Shown here one piece after another: positions 10,431 through 22,900 of a stretch of 64,000 bases of DNA. Both the position numbers and the translations under genes were made by a program. The stretch spans positions 992,001 through 1,056,000 of the forward strand of contig JAOTON010002268.1 of NCBI GenBank assembly GCA_034440635.1, given 5' to 3'. The stretch is from Lepas anatifera. Lineage: Eukaryota; Arthropoda; Thecostraca; Lepadidae. The notes beneath the pieces are model-generated. The model was given only the letters and a program-made list of their open reading frames with translations. It was not told where the DNA came from and ran no database searches. The stretch's first letter is position 1. Each line of letters opens with the position of its first letter.

Positions 10431-13212
10431 CTGGGTCATTCCACCATAAATCGACCAAAAATATCCTAAAATAAAACCCTTCTATTTGTTCTCTCCAAAA
10501 TTGGTGCTAAGGGGGTTTCAACGGTGCAGAATCTAACCATGGTGTCAAAAAATGATTTGAAAATTTGGGAAGACAGTCTCCGGCATTTTCGGGGGTCACC
10601 ATGTAGGCCTTGTTTTGAAAGCCTATAGTTCGGTTATTTTTTTAATAATCATAATGATATAATACGTTTTTGTTCACCATTTAGCAGATTTCAATTTGGC
10701 TATCTTCGATTTTTATATTTATGCAAATTTGACGTCATGACCTCGTGACCTATTTTTTTGAACGGTGACCTTGACCCGCAGTATAGTGAAATTTATAAAT
10801 TCGTGTGATAGGATTTTTACATCTGGCAATTCTTTTTAGGTAAAATAATACAAATATGGCTTTCGCGCAAGATATCCTACTTTTTACTTCCGAAACATGA
10901 CACTAGGTGCCACTATGGAGCTGTGGCGTCGTAAACCACGGTATAATTAATGCCAGTGACGGCGGAACGTCCGAATTTAAGGGGGAGCCGTGGAATTTTT
11001 AACCCATCTATTACTATTCAACGCCATAGGGTGTGTTAACCCTTGCACGTACAGGCGGGTTGTTGCACCTGTAATGGGCCCTTTCTTTTTAAAAGGAGCC
11101 CACACAACACATAAATATTTATTTGAAAGCAGAGGCTGTCCCGGCGATGTTAAGTACAGCTTGCTCTCTATGAGGCGGGTCAATTCGAGTCATCATATAG
11201 GTGAGTGGGTCATGCCTCCGCGTGGGTGGCTAAATTTGTTCGCTTTCACCCCCTCTGCAATGTCAGCACATCTCTTTTAATTTTTCGGCCGGCTATAGTG
11301 CGTTCTAAGCATTTGAGCAGTTTTTCTCGTGAAAAAACCCATTGGTCCTTAAAGCTACCCTGGTCACTTGAGTCATAAAAACAGAACGGTCAAAAATTAT
11401 TTACAAAAAAGGTCAGATGTCCCCCTTGAAATCTGCTAGAAAGAAACACGAGGCCCTCCCGTTTTGACTAGCCCTCCCTCCAATGTTGCTCAACTGACTA
11501 GAAAACACTGCATACCGGTAAGTCCAAAAATAACGCACAAAATTACAATCACCACCACCCCCCCTGTTTAAGCCAGACAATTTAAAAAAAGATGGTGGGG
11601 GATTCGAGCGCCCGTCACTAATCAGCCAATTTTGCCCATCCCTCCAATAAGCGCAATGTATCATGCGCGATGAGATCATTGACTGGGTTCTAAGCTGTCG
11701 ACATGTTCAGCAAGGGTGGTCATTGAGCTCGATTGATCCCTTCCGTCAAGTGCCCTGGCCCTCCTGCGCCTCGCGCCTTACGGATTCTGGGCAAACTACT
11801 CTATCACCTCCGGGCGCAAATCTCACCCATCCTTGGGTTCTTCTCTGGGCGCCGCCTCCGGACTTACCCCCCCCCAATACTTGACTACTCAGGGCACTTG
11901 CTTCCGGAATCAGATCGACTGCCTTTGCTGGGCACGGACGTCCCAGAACCCAATCTACGTCTCGGCTGATTGAGAGGCAAGCATCTAATGCGGGAAAGAC
12001 GCCATTCGGCGTCACCCCAAAATGGACCCACCCACCGTTGCCCACAGACACGCTGTACACAAGGGTACGGCTAACAGAACGTTGTTCCTCATTTTCCCTT
12101 TACTCTGAGGGACTAGCTGGTGGTATCAAGCAGGGAATCCGGTGTTCGGCGCGGGTTGGTGGTTTCCCGCGTAGGGCGGCCACTCAATCGCGCCATCATC
12201 ACAATGCGGCTCGTCGGTCCTCAGTGCCGGCGCGCCTGCGGCGCTGGCGGCTATGTCTCCGGCCGTCAGCTCCGTCTTCACCTCTCTCTGAGCTAGCCAG
12301 GTCCTCACTCCTCGCTCTTAGTTGGGCACCGGGGCCCGCGACCATTAATACCTAAGAGACCGGGTCTGACTCTCGCACTTAAACATTAAGAAAATCGACC
12401 GAGGGCACCCTACACATTGAAGTACAAAAATGGGTTAGAAATCTGAGACATATGAGGTCCTCAAATATGGGTGACGTATTTTCATCCTCGCCCATTACAA
12501 TCCAGGTCTTTACTCGATATTGGTGCAATCTATTCAGGCATTCCTCGTCAACAGCCGAGGTACACCAACGCATCGTATTTTAGAAAATTGGAAGGAAACC
12601 CAAAAAGGGGAAGAGAAAAAAACATGTGTACGTTAACTGACCCCGTCCGGTTGATGGAAAAAAGGATACGCTGGGCGCCTGGGGGTACAATCTCCCAACA
12701 CCTGGCTGCTCAGAGGTTAGAGGACTTCCGCCACGGCCTGTCGTCATTCTGGTACATGCACAACCTCCCCAAAAGGGCCCATTACACCCCCCCCCCCCAC
12801 CTCCCCCCGCAGGTTTTTGAAGAATTGAAAACAAGCTTCTGAAGTAAAAGTCTTGAAATGTTGCGTAGCCTCTGGAGCATTCATTGTGCACATTGTGCGA
12901 GAAAAATTGTTCCTACCCTTCAAGGTCACGAAGTTATGACCTCAAGAGTGGAGGCATGTTGGGATCCTTTGGGCGCCTGTACCCGTTTTCACGTGAATGC
13001 TCCTGTCTCTCACCGTTCTTTTGCAGCATTTGTTCATTATCTGACCCATTGTATTTTCTTCCAACCTTCGAGGATCACTTTCATGGGGTTAGACCTTTTA
13101 TGACTTTTTTGACATTCAATGACCTTGATTTGACCTTGCGTGATCTCAGTGATAAATATGTCTTGAATAACGCCTACAGATGCGTATTTCAATTTAGTAT
13201 TTCTAAATGAGA
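10431..13212. other. No gene recognised
   Basis: I see no exon or known element across 2.8 kb. Scattered TGACCT/AGGTCA hexamers appear near 10738-10775, 12925-12945 and 13120-13136, which may be remnants of the TTAA families. A poly-C tract lies at about 12788-12812. Confidence 0.35.
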
Positions 13213-15965
13213 TGAACATTTAGCGGCCTGCGTTGCAGGCCGCACGCGGGGAAGTGGCAGCTCCAACCAGTGTCACCGGAGTAGGGGACGTCATGGAGGC
13301 ACCAGATGTCGCCCTGGTGGCAACGTCAGTTGGCACTGCATCAGGTTTCCTCACAGGACGCATCGGAGGTGTCGGGCATGGCAGGCTGGTGCCCTGCTCT
13401 GGTGCCAGCAGGTCGTCCGGAGCGGCGTGACCGAAACGCCTACGTAGGTGTCGGCGGTTGCGGCTGAGGATGCGGCCACTGGGCATCTTGATGAAATAGC
13501 GACGATTCCTGCTGATGTCCACTATTTCGCCGAAACGATCCCAGCGCTTGGTCGCTTGGTTTTGTACGGCGACCCTGGTGCCGACTTGCAGGACTGGTAG
13601 GCCAGTGGCGCGGGAGTTGTAGTGGGCCTCTGCACGCTCCTGGCGGCGGACGGCAGCACGTCTGCTGCGTCAGCGGACGTCTGCCACTCTACTGCAAAGT
13701 TGCGCATGTGAGCTGGTACGAGGTCCTTCACAGGCCGGCCGTAGAGGATCTCGGCAGGGCTGCGACCACTCGCACCTGGAGTGTTGCGGTGCTGCAGGAT
13801 ACCCTGTACCCAGAGCTCTTGGTCCAGCTGTCTGCCCTGAGGGTTCTAGCAGTGGCGGATGAGCGTTTTGGTGGACTTCACTGCTGCCTCAGCTCTCCCG
13901 TTTGACTGAGGGTATTCTGGCGATGAGGTGCAGTGCCTGACTCCCCATCTTCGCTGGAAGTCTGAGAACTCTTTTGATGTGAACTGAGGTCCGCCGTCCG
14001 TCCACACTGTGCTGAAGACGCCGGCCATGCAGAAGAGGTCGCGGACGCTCTTTACAAGCTCTCTAGCGGTTGCATGTCATCCCTTGTCGGTGACGCACTG
14101 CCAACCTGAGTCGTGGTCGACTGAGATGAGAAACTTGTGGCCTCCATAGTCTCCGAAGTCCAAAGAAACTTCCTCGAAAGGCCTGGACGGGGCGGGTCGG
14201 TGAAGCAACGTCTCCTGAGGCAGAGACGGGAGGTCTCGTTGACAGGGTGTGCATCGTCGCACAACGTTTTCGATGTCGTTGTCGATGCCCGGCCTGTACC
14301 AGACTTGGCGAGCTCGTTGCTTAGTCTTCTCTTTGACGAGATGACTGCTGTGAAGCTGCTGAAGGACTTGTTTCCTCAGCGCGGCTGGTACCACGAGGCG
14401 ACGCCCGTAAATGATGAGATCGTCGTCGACGGTAAGGTGCACGTGGACGTTCCAGTATGGTCTCAGCTCAGCAGGTAGGTCAGCTTTCCGGCTGGGAAAG
14501 CTGGAGATGATGGCATCACGAAGAAGCTGATAGGTGCTGTCCTCTTTTGCAGCTGCACGGACTTTTGTTAGAATTTTGTGCTGAGTCGGTGTGTGTTAGA
14601 ATTTTGTGCTGGGTAGGTGCGTGAGGATGTTGTGCTAGGATGATATGATAGAAATTGGACGGACGGAGTGTTCAAGCGCCGCGAAATCAACAGCTATGCT
14701 TTCTCGCTCGTTCCCTCCGCGCACGCGGCCATTCTTTCCACTGTCATTTTCCAGCCGCTTTTTACATGAACACTTATCGTAGGCCGAGTCGGTACCGCGC
14801 TTTCCACGTGAAACGACTGTCCCGGAGCGGCAGAGGCGGTGACCGACTTGTACGATGGCCAAGTGGAGAAAGATATATAACGGTGCTGCAGTAAGCAAGG
14901 GGGGTCGCGCCGGAGCTCTCGGACAATTTACTTCACATGTGCTATCGCGGTTCTTCTGCTACTTCACTTCCGTCATGTAAGGGCGTAGGTTTTATCATCC
15001 TTCATTATCATTGTAAATATTCATCCACATAATCATGGTTGTGTAACGGATAGGATGGTAGGAAAACAGTTCTTTTTTGCGGTATAATGATCGACATGTT
15101 CTTATACTATTTGGCACTGACTAGAAGTAGTATTGATGAGATAAGGTTTGTACTTTCTGATAGTGTAAATAATGTTAATACAACGTGGTTATATATTTAC
15201 CAAGACTTATTACTAGAGTACGTGAAATATGAACTTAAACGAAACTGATGATCAGTATTGAGATAATGCATTCGAATGATTGACGACAAGACGGAACCCA
15301 AGGAACACAAAACAAAACAAAAACGAAAGAAACTCACTTTGTCGATGTGGAGATCGTCGTCAGCGTCGACTGCCAGTATTGATGTTGGAGAGAAGTCTTC
15401 CGTGTCTGGTGCGTCCACCTCGTCACCCTCCCCCGCGACGGCGACGGGACTCCGAGACAGGGTGTCGGCAGGGACGTGCTGTGCGCCCTTACACCAGTGC
15501 GCGGTAAATGCGCCCAGCTCACCCAGCTTGAACTTCAAGCGCTGCAGGCGAGGGTTCTTCAGCTCGTCCAGCATCTTTGAGTTGAGGATGGGCAGGAGAG
15601 GTTGGTGATCGACAAACAGGTCGAAGTGGGCCAGGCCTGAGAGGAACAGGCGGCACTTGAAGAACGCCCACGCAACTGCGGCGAGTTCCAACTCCCCAGC
15701 GGCGTAACGGGATTCCGTATCCGAGATAAAGCGGGAGCCGGCCTGCACGAGTCTCCACGTGCCGTCGTCCTGCTTCTGCTCCAGCAGGAACCCGAGGCCG
15801 TAAAGGCGACTGGCGTCGGTTGAGAGGCGTTTTGGCAGACCGGGGTCGTAGAAGGCAAGCGTCTGTACTGAGGACAGTGACTCCCTTGCCTTCAGGAAGG
15901 CCTCCTGATGAGTCTCCTTCCAGCAGAACTCGCGCTTGACGCTGAGGAGAGGCCGCAGGGACGCC
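13213..15965 (-). pseudogene. gypsy-type pol fragment (RNase H and integrase), left arm
   Basis: On the - strand the order is RT end, RNase H, integrase, as in Ty3/gypsy elements. 15965 down to about 15340 encodes SLRPLLSVKREFCW, FYDPGLPKRLSTDASRL, SRYAAGELELAAVAWA and ADTLSRSPV, typical gypsy RNase H. After an insertion at 14566-15336, integrase follows: an H-x3-H...C-x2-C zinc region (LHSSHL, CTPCQ) and the DDE residues in SLDFGDYGG, WTDGGPQF and SNGRAEAAVK. Stops near 13855 and 14077 and later shifts show decay. The tail ends near 13213. It pairs head to head with the copy at 15966-16887. Confidence 0.85.
14566..15336 (+). mobile_element. Probable solo LTR inside the gypsy fragment
   Basis: A 771-bp block interrupts the pol frame precisely: the right arm copy reads straight through at the same point (about 16697). 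It starts TGTTAGAATTTTG and ends CTCA, i.e. TG...CA, and is flanked by a 4-bp CTTT duplication at 14562-14565 and 15337-15340. This is the signature of an LTR retrotransposon reduced to one LTR. A TATATAA box at about 14874 would suit + orientation, so the strand is a guess. A phrase ending TTTTGTGCTG is repeated at its left end. Confidence 0.65.
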
Positions 15966-16887
15966 ATCAGACAGTACCCTGCACCGACAGACATCAGTGG
16001 TCTGCGTGGCTTCTTCGGCCTGGTGAACCAGGCCGCACCTTTCTCTGAGGCCGTCGCTAGTCACCTGCAGTCCCTGCGGCCTCTCCTCAGTGTCAAGCGC
16101 GAGTTCTGCTGGAACGAGACTCATCAGGAGGCCTTCCTGAAGGCAAGGGAGGCACTGTCCTCAGTACAGACGCTTGCCTTCTACGACCCCGGTCTGCCAA
16201 CACGCCTCTCAACCGACGCCAGTCGCCTTCACGGCCTCGGGTTCCTGCTGGAGCAGAAGCAGGACGACAGCACGTGCAGACTCGTGCAAGCCGGCTTCCA
16301 CTTTATCACGGACACGGAATCCCGTTACGCCACTCTGGAGTTGGAACTCACCGCAGTTACGTGGGCGTTCTTCAAGTGCCGCCTGTTCCTCTCAGGCCTG
16401 GCCCACCTCGACCTGTTCGTCGATCACTAACCTCTCGTGCCTATCCTCAACTCGAAGATGCTGGACGAGCTGGAGAACCCTCGCCTGCAGCGCTTGAAGT
16501 TCAAGCTGGGTGAGCTGGACGCATTTACCGCGCACTGGTGTAAGGGCGCACAGCACGTCGCTGCCGACGCCCTCTCTCGGAGTCCCGTCGCCGTCGCGGG
16601 GAGGGTGGCGAGGTGGACACACCAGACACGGAAGACTTTTCTCCAACATTGATACTGCCAGTCGTCGCTGACGACGATCTCCACATCGACAAAGTCTGTG
16701 CAGCCGCAAAAGAGGACAGCATCAATCAGCTTCCTCGTGACACCATCATCTCCAGCTTTCCCAGCCGGAAAGCTGACCTACCTGCTGAGATGAGACCATA
16801 CTGGAACGTCCACGTGCACCTTACCGTCGACGACGACCTCATCGTTTACGGGCGTCGCTTCGTGGTACCAGCCGCGCTGAGGAATCT
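15966..16887 (+). pseudogene. gypsy-type pol fragment, inverted right arm
   Basis: The + strand encodes YPAPTDISGLRGFFGLVNQ (RT connection) followed by the same RNase H as the left arm: LLSVKREFCWNETHQEAF, RLSTDASRLHGLG and AADALSRSPVAVAG. A stop at 16428-16430 replaces the CAA read by the left arm at DHQPLLPIL. The frame shifts after about 16605. Homology to the left arm stops near 16887. The two arms meet at about 15966-15972 with almost no spacer. Confidence 0.82.
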
Positions 16888-18674
16888 CGTGTTGAAGTTG
16901 CGTCTTTCCACCACTTCGTTCACTTGGTCCAGAAAATAAACACGGAAGTTTTTCCAACACAGTACATTGGCGGACGCAGGTGGGGAGGGCTATTCCGGCC
17001 ATGGCCTCCCCAAAGCGCTGGAGGGGGGGCAAACTATCTTTTGCCCCCTCCCCAACGCTGGAGAAATTTTAGAAAAAGATGTTTACACTAGGTCTGTAGA
17101 GCAAAAAATATTCCAGGTGATAATACTTTTTCACATATTATAAAAAATATGTTTCCAGGTGACCCAAGCGTCCGCTTCGCGGTCGAGTCCAAGGTCGAGC
17201 CTGTCCGGAGGCGACGGCCGGTCGGTCAGCTGGGCGGCGCGGCGGCAAGGCCATAGAGTGGGCACCGGCCGGCGCATAGGGGTGAGGGGCGGGGTAGGCA
17301 GGCGGCAAGGCAAGGTTGGTCCGGTTGGTTCAAGTTTCCTACCAAGCACCTAGTAGCACCTCACAGTAAATTGTTTAACTCTTGTCTAAAACAATATATT
17401 TTTAATTATTTCTTAAATTAATTAAACTAAAGAAGAATATCATAGACAAGTCAAGTCTTCATTTGAATCATAACGTTTTATTTGAAAATAGTATGTCCTT
17501 TTGCAGATCCAGTATGTCCTAGACTGGTTTAATTTTAGATTTGCCAGATTTGCTATTTGTGCGCAACTAAGGCATACCTTTACGCATCTGATCTTTAGTT
17601 TGTGTGTTATTACTTATTACGGAATTGTAATAAGTGATCGGCTGTGGTTGTGCTTCCTGTGCTGACGGTGAAAGGGACAAATGATACAAATTGCTTGGAA
17701 AATTCGCTTCGTATCAGGGGCTACATTTTCTTTATTTTTATCTAAATTTTCTGCAATTGAGTGCCCGTTAGTCATTTTAGCCCTGACACATTTTTTATAA
17801 TTATCTGTTTGATTTTTCAGCTCTTTGACAAATGTCTAATGACCGTGTTGTATTAATTGCTTAGGAAATAATGATTCTCCAAAAATTGAGTATGCATTGC
17901 TTAGAATGGATTGGAAATTATTGGACACCAATTTTGCATGTTTTTAAGTGATGATTTATGGTGTCTGAATATTTATTAAGATGTGATGTGATTAAATTTA
18001 ATCAAAGCCTTCCATGCTATCTCACCTATTTCAAACATGTTGGTCTTAATAACTTCCAATAAAAGTATCAGAACCACCTAAAACTTTTTCTGATGGTAAA
18101 TGTTTTATTTAGTTGACAAATTAGTAGTCATGCAAAGTATGGAATTTTCGACAAGATCTCGTTGGTGTGAGTGCCATAGGAAACAGGAGCAAGTGGTCCG
18201 AATTTTATCAACCTGGTGCAAATTTGCAAAACTTGTGTGAGGAAGGTGAAGCTGAAAACCAAAAAAATAATGGCTGAATAGTTATATAGACACAGGGGGT
18301 CTTATAAAAATCCTTAACTAACTAATAAGAGAGGTAGCTTTGCATCGTATGGGTAGGAATGTGTATGTTTTTCTCCCTGGTATATGGCAGATTGGTGTGA
18401 ATTTTTTTAGGTTGGTGGTGCAATAATTTTGGATGCCTGGTGCAACTTGTCTGGCCTGCTGCCATACTTTGCAGACTGGCACCTAGTTCCTCATAAATTG
18501 GTTAAAGGGTTACCCTAGTTAACTAGTTAAAGGGAATGGACCACTTTGTAGATATTCCTCAAAGAATGGTTTAAGAATAAAGGAGATCTGAAAATGGAAA
18601 AAATTTTCCCCACTTCATATGCTAAAAACAAATATCTAGTATTGTGATATCTGACGGTAAATTTTATTTGTGAG

Positions 18675-18677
<3 letters not shown>

Positions 18678-18717
<40 letters not shown>
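18678..18717. repeat. (TA)20 microsatellite
   Basis: Twenty uninterrupted TA dinucleotides. Confidence 0.97.
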
Positions 18718-18719
<2 letters not shown>

Positions 18720-19435
18720 TGGATAGATTATACATATGCCTGATCTAAACAAATAATTTCAGAGTTGGATTGTGAAAAAACATAATTGATATTTGTTTTT
18801 GGAAAGTACAGTTGAGGGAGAATGTGATGTAGGCTGCTGCCATCAGGCTCCTTTCTGCCCAGTGATGCTCTGCAAAGGACAACTACTCAGTACTCACCCA
18901 AAGTTTTCAGTCAACAGGCATGTGCATGCTGGTTCACTCGCTAGCATATTTTCAGATAGTGGGCAGGGCTTAGGGTATACAACCAATCAGATTACTGCAA
19001 TCATATGAAAGCATTCTTTCAGGGTTTGAAATAAGGCAATAAACCCCATTACTTTAAGGTTTAAAGCTGGCAGATATCATATTCAGAGAGCTTTGGGTGA
19101 AATTAAATATGCCAATAGTGTTTCCCTTAACACCCTGTACAAAATCACTATCTCAGTTGTAGACCCTTTGTAAAAGTGGGACACTCCCTTTGGGGATAAA
19201 GGTTGAGGAGGCTTGAGATGAGTTTATAGGGGTTTAGAGGAGGGAGAGAAAGATGCGAGAGAAGGTTGGAGGAGGGTCAATGAGGGTCATGGAGGTTTGA
19301 GGAGGCGCAAAACAGGTCTTGAGCTCATCCTACACTGCTTTTATTTCTTGCTTCTCGTTTTTTTGTTTTACTCAAGTTTATTTTGTTTTTTTTTGTTTCA
19401 CTTTTTTGCCTTTTGACTTTTCCATACTTGTCTCT

Positions 19436-19521
19436 CTGTTTATTGTTTTGTTTACTGTTGCCTTCTACTTGACAGTCACTGTTTATTGTTTTGTTTACTG
19501 TTGCCTTCTACTTGACAGTCA
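19436..19521. repeat. 43-bp tandem duplication
   Basis: Two adjacent, essentially identical 43-bp units start at 19436 and 19479, each ending in CTTCTACTTGACAGTCA. Confidence 0.85.
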
Positions 19522-19916
19522 CTATCTGTATCTGGCAGTCACAGTATCTGCATTATATGCCTTGTACCACTTACCAGAGAAGTGCAGCTAAGGTGTTATG
19601 CTTTTATTGGAGATAGGATGTTTGCTCTAACAATGCTACATCAGCGACCTGGTCCCATGCATTGTTAACGCTGCAGTTTTGCTTCCCACTTATTCCCAAG
19701 TGCAAGCATGGTGCCAATTAGTCGATGTACTGTTAATATGTGCTGTCCTTCTTTCAATCACACCCTTTTCCGATTGCTCTTTGTCAAAAGATGCAGTTTG
19801 GCATTAGAATTTCGAAGTACCTATGTTACATAAAATAACATGACAGCTAGCTTTTAGTTGAATCTGACTTAATTTAATGCTTTTCCCCAGTTGATCCAAA
19901 GAAACCATTTGCAGTC

Positions 19917-19985
19917 ATGCAGTCTGCTGTGATTCCCACTTTCTGGCTACTTGCCTTTATCACTCTTGCTTCTCATGGGGTGCAG
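19917..19985 (+). CDS. TMEM9: TMEM9-like coding exon 1 (signal peptide)
   Basis: It encodes 23 residues, with WLLAFITLASHG as the hydrophobic core, and ends CAG|GTGAGA in phase 0. A CCCCAG at 19885-19890 could be an acceptor, which would make 19891-19916 5' UTR of a spliced exon. Confidence 0.85.
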
Positions 19986-22900
19986 GTGAGAATATTATGT
20001 TCATAAAAGCATGATCTTACATAGATAATATTTTTATGTACATATATGTAGACATCTGGAGGTGTCATATACTTTTCCAGACAGCCCTAAAACATAAGAA
20101 TATTCTATCTTGAGATGTTACTGATTCTTTGTGCACTCTTCTTTACAAAGATGATATACAAAATTTCTTATTTCTGTGCACATTGCTTGCAAAATGCATG
20201 AGACTGAGTATCACTATGTTTGGATCCAGTCACAACACTGATGCTGTTCCTCCCACAGGCCTTGTATGAGGACGTTCGGTGTAAGTGCGTGTGCCCGAAC
20301 CCCAACGTCGTGAACGGCTCGTCATCCGACAGGAAGCTATACATCGCCAACGTCGTTCCCAATCTATGGTCAGTTCTTTGCAGGAAGATGCTTCTGCTCT
20401 GAAATATAATTCATTGTGAAACAGCAAGGGAATTGCTAGTGAGGATAGTGGGCGGTACCTAACCCTCCTTTCAGGGGAAAATTGTATTTCGGCAGGACTG
20501 GAATCAATTTTTAATAGTAATAGGAGGTTTTATAGAAAATAAAAAGGCAATATCCGAAAAGTTTCCGGTTTTGGCGAGGCTAAATTTCTCCCTATGAGAA
20601 GTTAAATTCCGTTGTTTCCTTCACCAGGGTATGCTGCCCAGTTCTGTTTAGGGTTTGGTTATGACGTGTTGTGACGTTGTTGCAGCAACTGCGACAACGT
20701 CATCCTGCCCGAGCTACCCGCCAACTTCTCCAAGGGAAGCGAGTTCTGCCCTCTCTGCGAGTGCAAGTTCGAGAGTCGAAACACAACCACTATCAAGGTG
20801 GGAAAGTGTGTTCTGCGCGTTTTTCGAGGGCGTCACAATGCCGTGTTTGTGAATGCTAGGTGTATAATTGTTCGACTCAACTCAGCATAATTCGAAACCG
20901 CTTTGCTACCGACAGGTTATTAAGGAGCCTCCCCCCAGAAATGGAGGTTGAAATAAATGGTTTTCTCCTTCAATAAATAAATATTGGAATCATTTCTTGT
21001 CGTATGTTTTTTTGCATATTTCACAATAATACAGCTGATTTTAAAAATTCTGATAGGCAGTAGATTTCCTTGAAATTATCTTGAAAGGATAATGAGTAAA
21101 TTTTGGCTGGTGCTTTATTGGCGCTTTAAAATACAAATTAGCCATGACGGAGTAGCGGGTAGCAGTGTCGCGACTTTGAACAAGTAGCGCTGGTAGTGGT
21201 AGCCTGGCCTTTTCAACCTTAAAGAAATATTTTTTAGCCCCCTTTAATGAAACCCCGAAGCCCTTCACTGCGGATGTGGCTGAAAAATAAATCTGCCACA
21301 ATGCAGCGAAATTTGTGTCTGACAGGGTCGGTTCACACCAAAGCTTGACTGAGCCCATGGGATAAATCTAAGATTGTCTTCAAACGGGCACAGGGAACGC
21401 CTGCCTGCTCTCCTCATATGTACTATAGTGTCTCTCGGCTGCCTAAATGCCCTGCTCTTCTTCTCGCCTACCGTACCCTCTCCCTGTTCTTCTCTGTCGT
21501 TTTCTGTCCGTTCATCCCATTGATCTTCCTTGTCCTTTGTTTTCTACCCTGAAATCCCTCTCTTATGCCGTGTCCTCGACTGCTGTAATATCCCTCTCGT
21601 CTGCCCTGTCCGCACCTTCGTCAGTCCTGAAATAACCATCATATACCATGCCCTTGCCTCTGCAGCTTACCGTGCCCTCTCGCCTGCCCTCATGTACCCC
21701 TCATTTGCCCTGCCCTAGCCTTCGGGCTCCGCGCCTCTTTGTTCATAGGCCTTGTTCTTTTTCGTTTACTTTAAAATCTCATATGTCATGTTTTCGGCTT
21801 CGCAAATCCTGCCCTTTATCGTCTGCTCTTGAATCTCTCATTTACCGTGTCCATGTCTTCGTTTGTCAATTCACCCCCCCCCATCTGCTCTGCTCTGCTG
21901 TCTTTCCTGAAATTCCTCTTCTATGTCGTACCGTCGGCTTCGTGTACCTTTCCCTCCCTAATCCGACCTGAAATACCTCTTATGTGTCAAGTCCCTGCCT
22001 TTTTGCACACTACCCAGTCATCAGGCCCTATCCTCGCTCGTCTGCCTTGATATCTGTCAGCTTCATTGTGCCCTGCCCTCCTCTCGCGGGATTGACGGAA
22101 TTACGGCGTGCCGTTTCGCTGTGAAAACACCTGGGCTCATAGTTCACGACAATTGCGAAAAGTGATGTAGCTATCGCAGACGGACATCGCATGGGGGACA
22201 TTTTTCTTGCATGTATGAATCAGGCGCGATTGGATAAACATGGTGGAGCTATAATTGTTCTAATGTCATGAGGAACGGGCTTAGTGGAGGGGGGGAACAA
22301 ATACCATTAGCACTAGATGAGCATGGGGAGCGCTTACGGGAAATTTTACCTCATTATCATCATAAGAGTATGATTTTTTAGTTCCTCCTTGCGATATTTT
22401 TTGCAGTGACCTGAACAGTCAGTCAAGTTTCCCTTTAAGAATTCCACGTTGACCTGGATCAGAAATCCTCAGCAAAATGAAAAAGTCTGTGATTAGTAGT
22501 TTCAGCTCTTCAGTGTAGCGGAGGCAGCGGTAGCGGTTTCAACAATTTAGTATCGATCAGGCGCCATACTACCTCTTTTGATACTACCTGTCTGTTACCC
22601 ACCTCTGTTGATATGATTGCCAATACTTGGAAGATGCGTCCGTGTAAAAGGGACTCAAACTCGGGACACCCCTGCGCTGCAGGAGTAGTGTTGCGACTGT
22701 GGCGTGCTCACCAGGTGGTAGTGATCCTGATCATCTGCATCATCTCCGTGCTGGTGATCTATATGACGTTCTTGAGCTGTCTGGACCCGATCCTGAATAA
22801 GCGCGGCGAGACGGCTTCGTACCAGGAGCAGACCAACGACGAGGTGAGGCAACGCCAGCGCCACCTCTGCAACCGTGCCCGCCTCGACTTAGGTGGCTGT

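Larger units (their letters stand above)
16888..19890. other. No gene recognised; upstream of the TMEM9-like gene
   Basis: 16888-17350 is GC-rich with repeats of unknown kind. 17350-19600 is AT-rich with many stops in all frames. An upstream non-coding exon of the TMEM9-like gene may lie here, but I cannot place one. Confidence 0.35.

Noticed and set aside
14566..15336. An intron in the gypsy pol frame (GTGAGT at one edge on the - strand)
   Set aside because: Splicing would not restore the frame exactly, whereas TG...CA ends with a 4-bp CTTT duplication fit a solo LTR.
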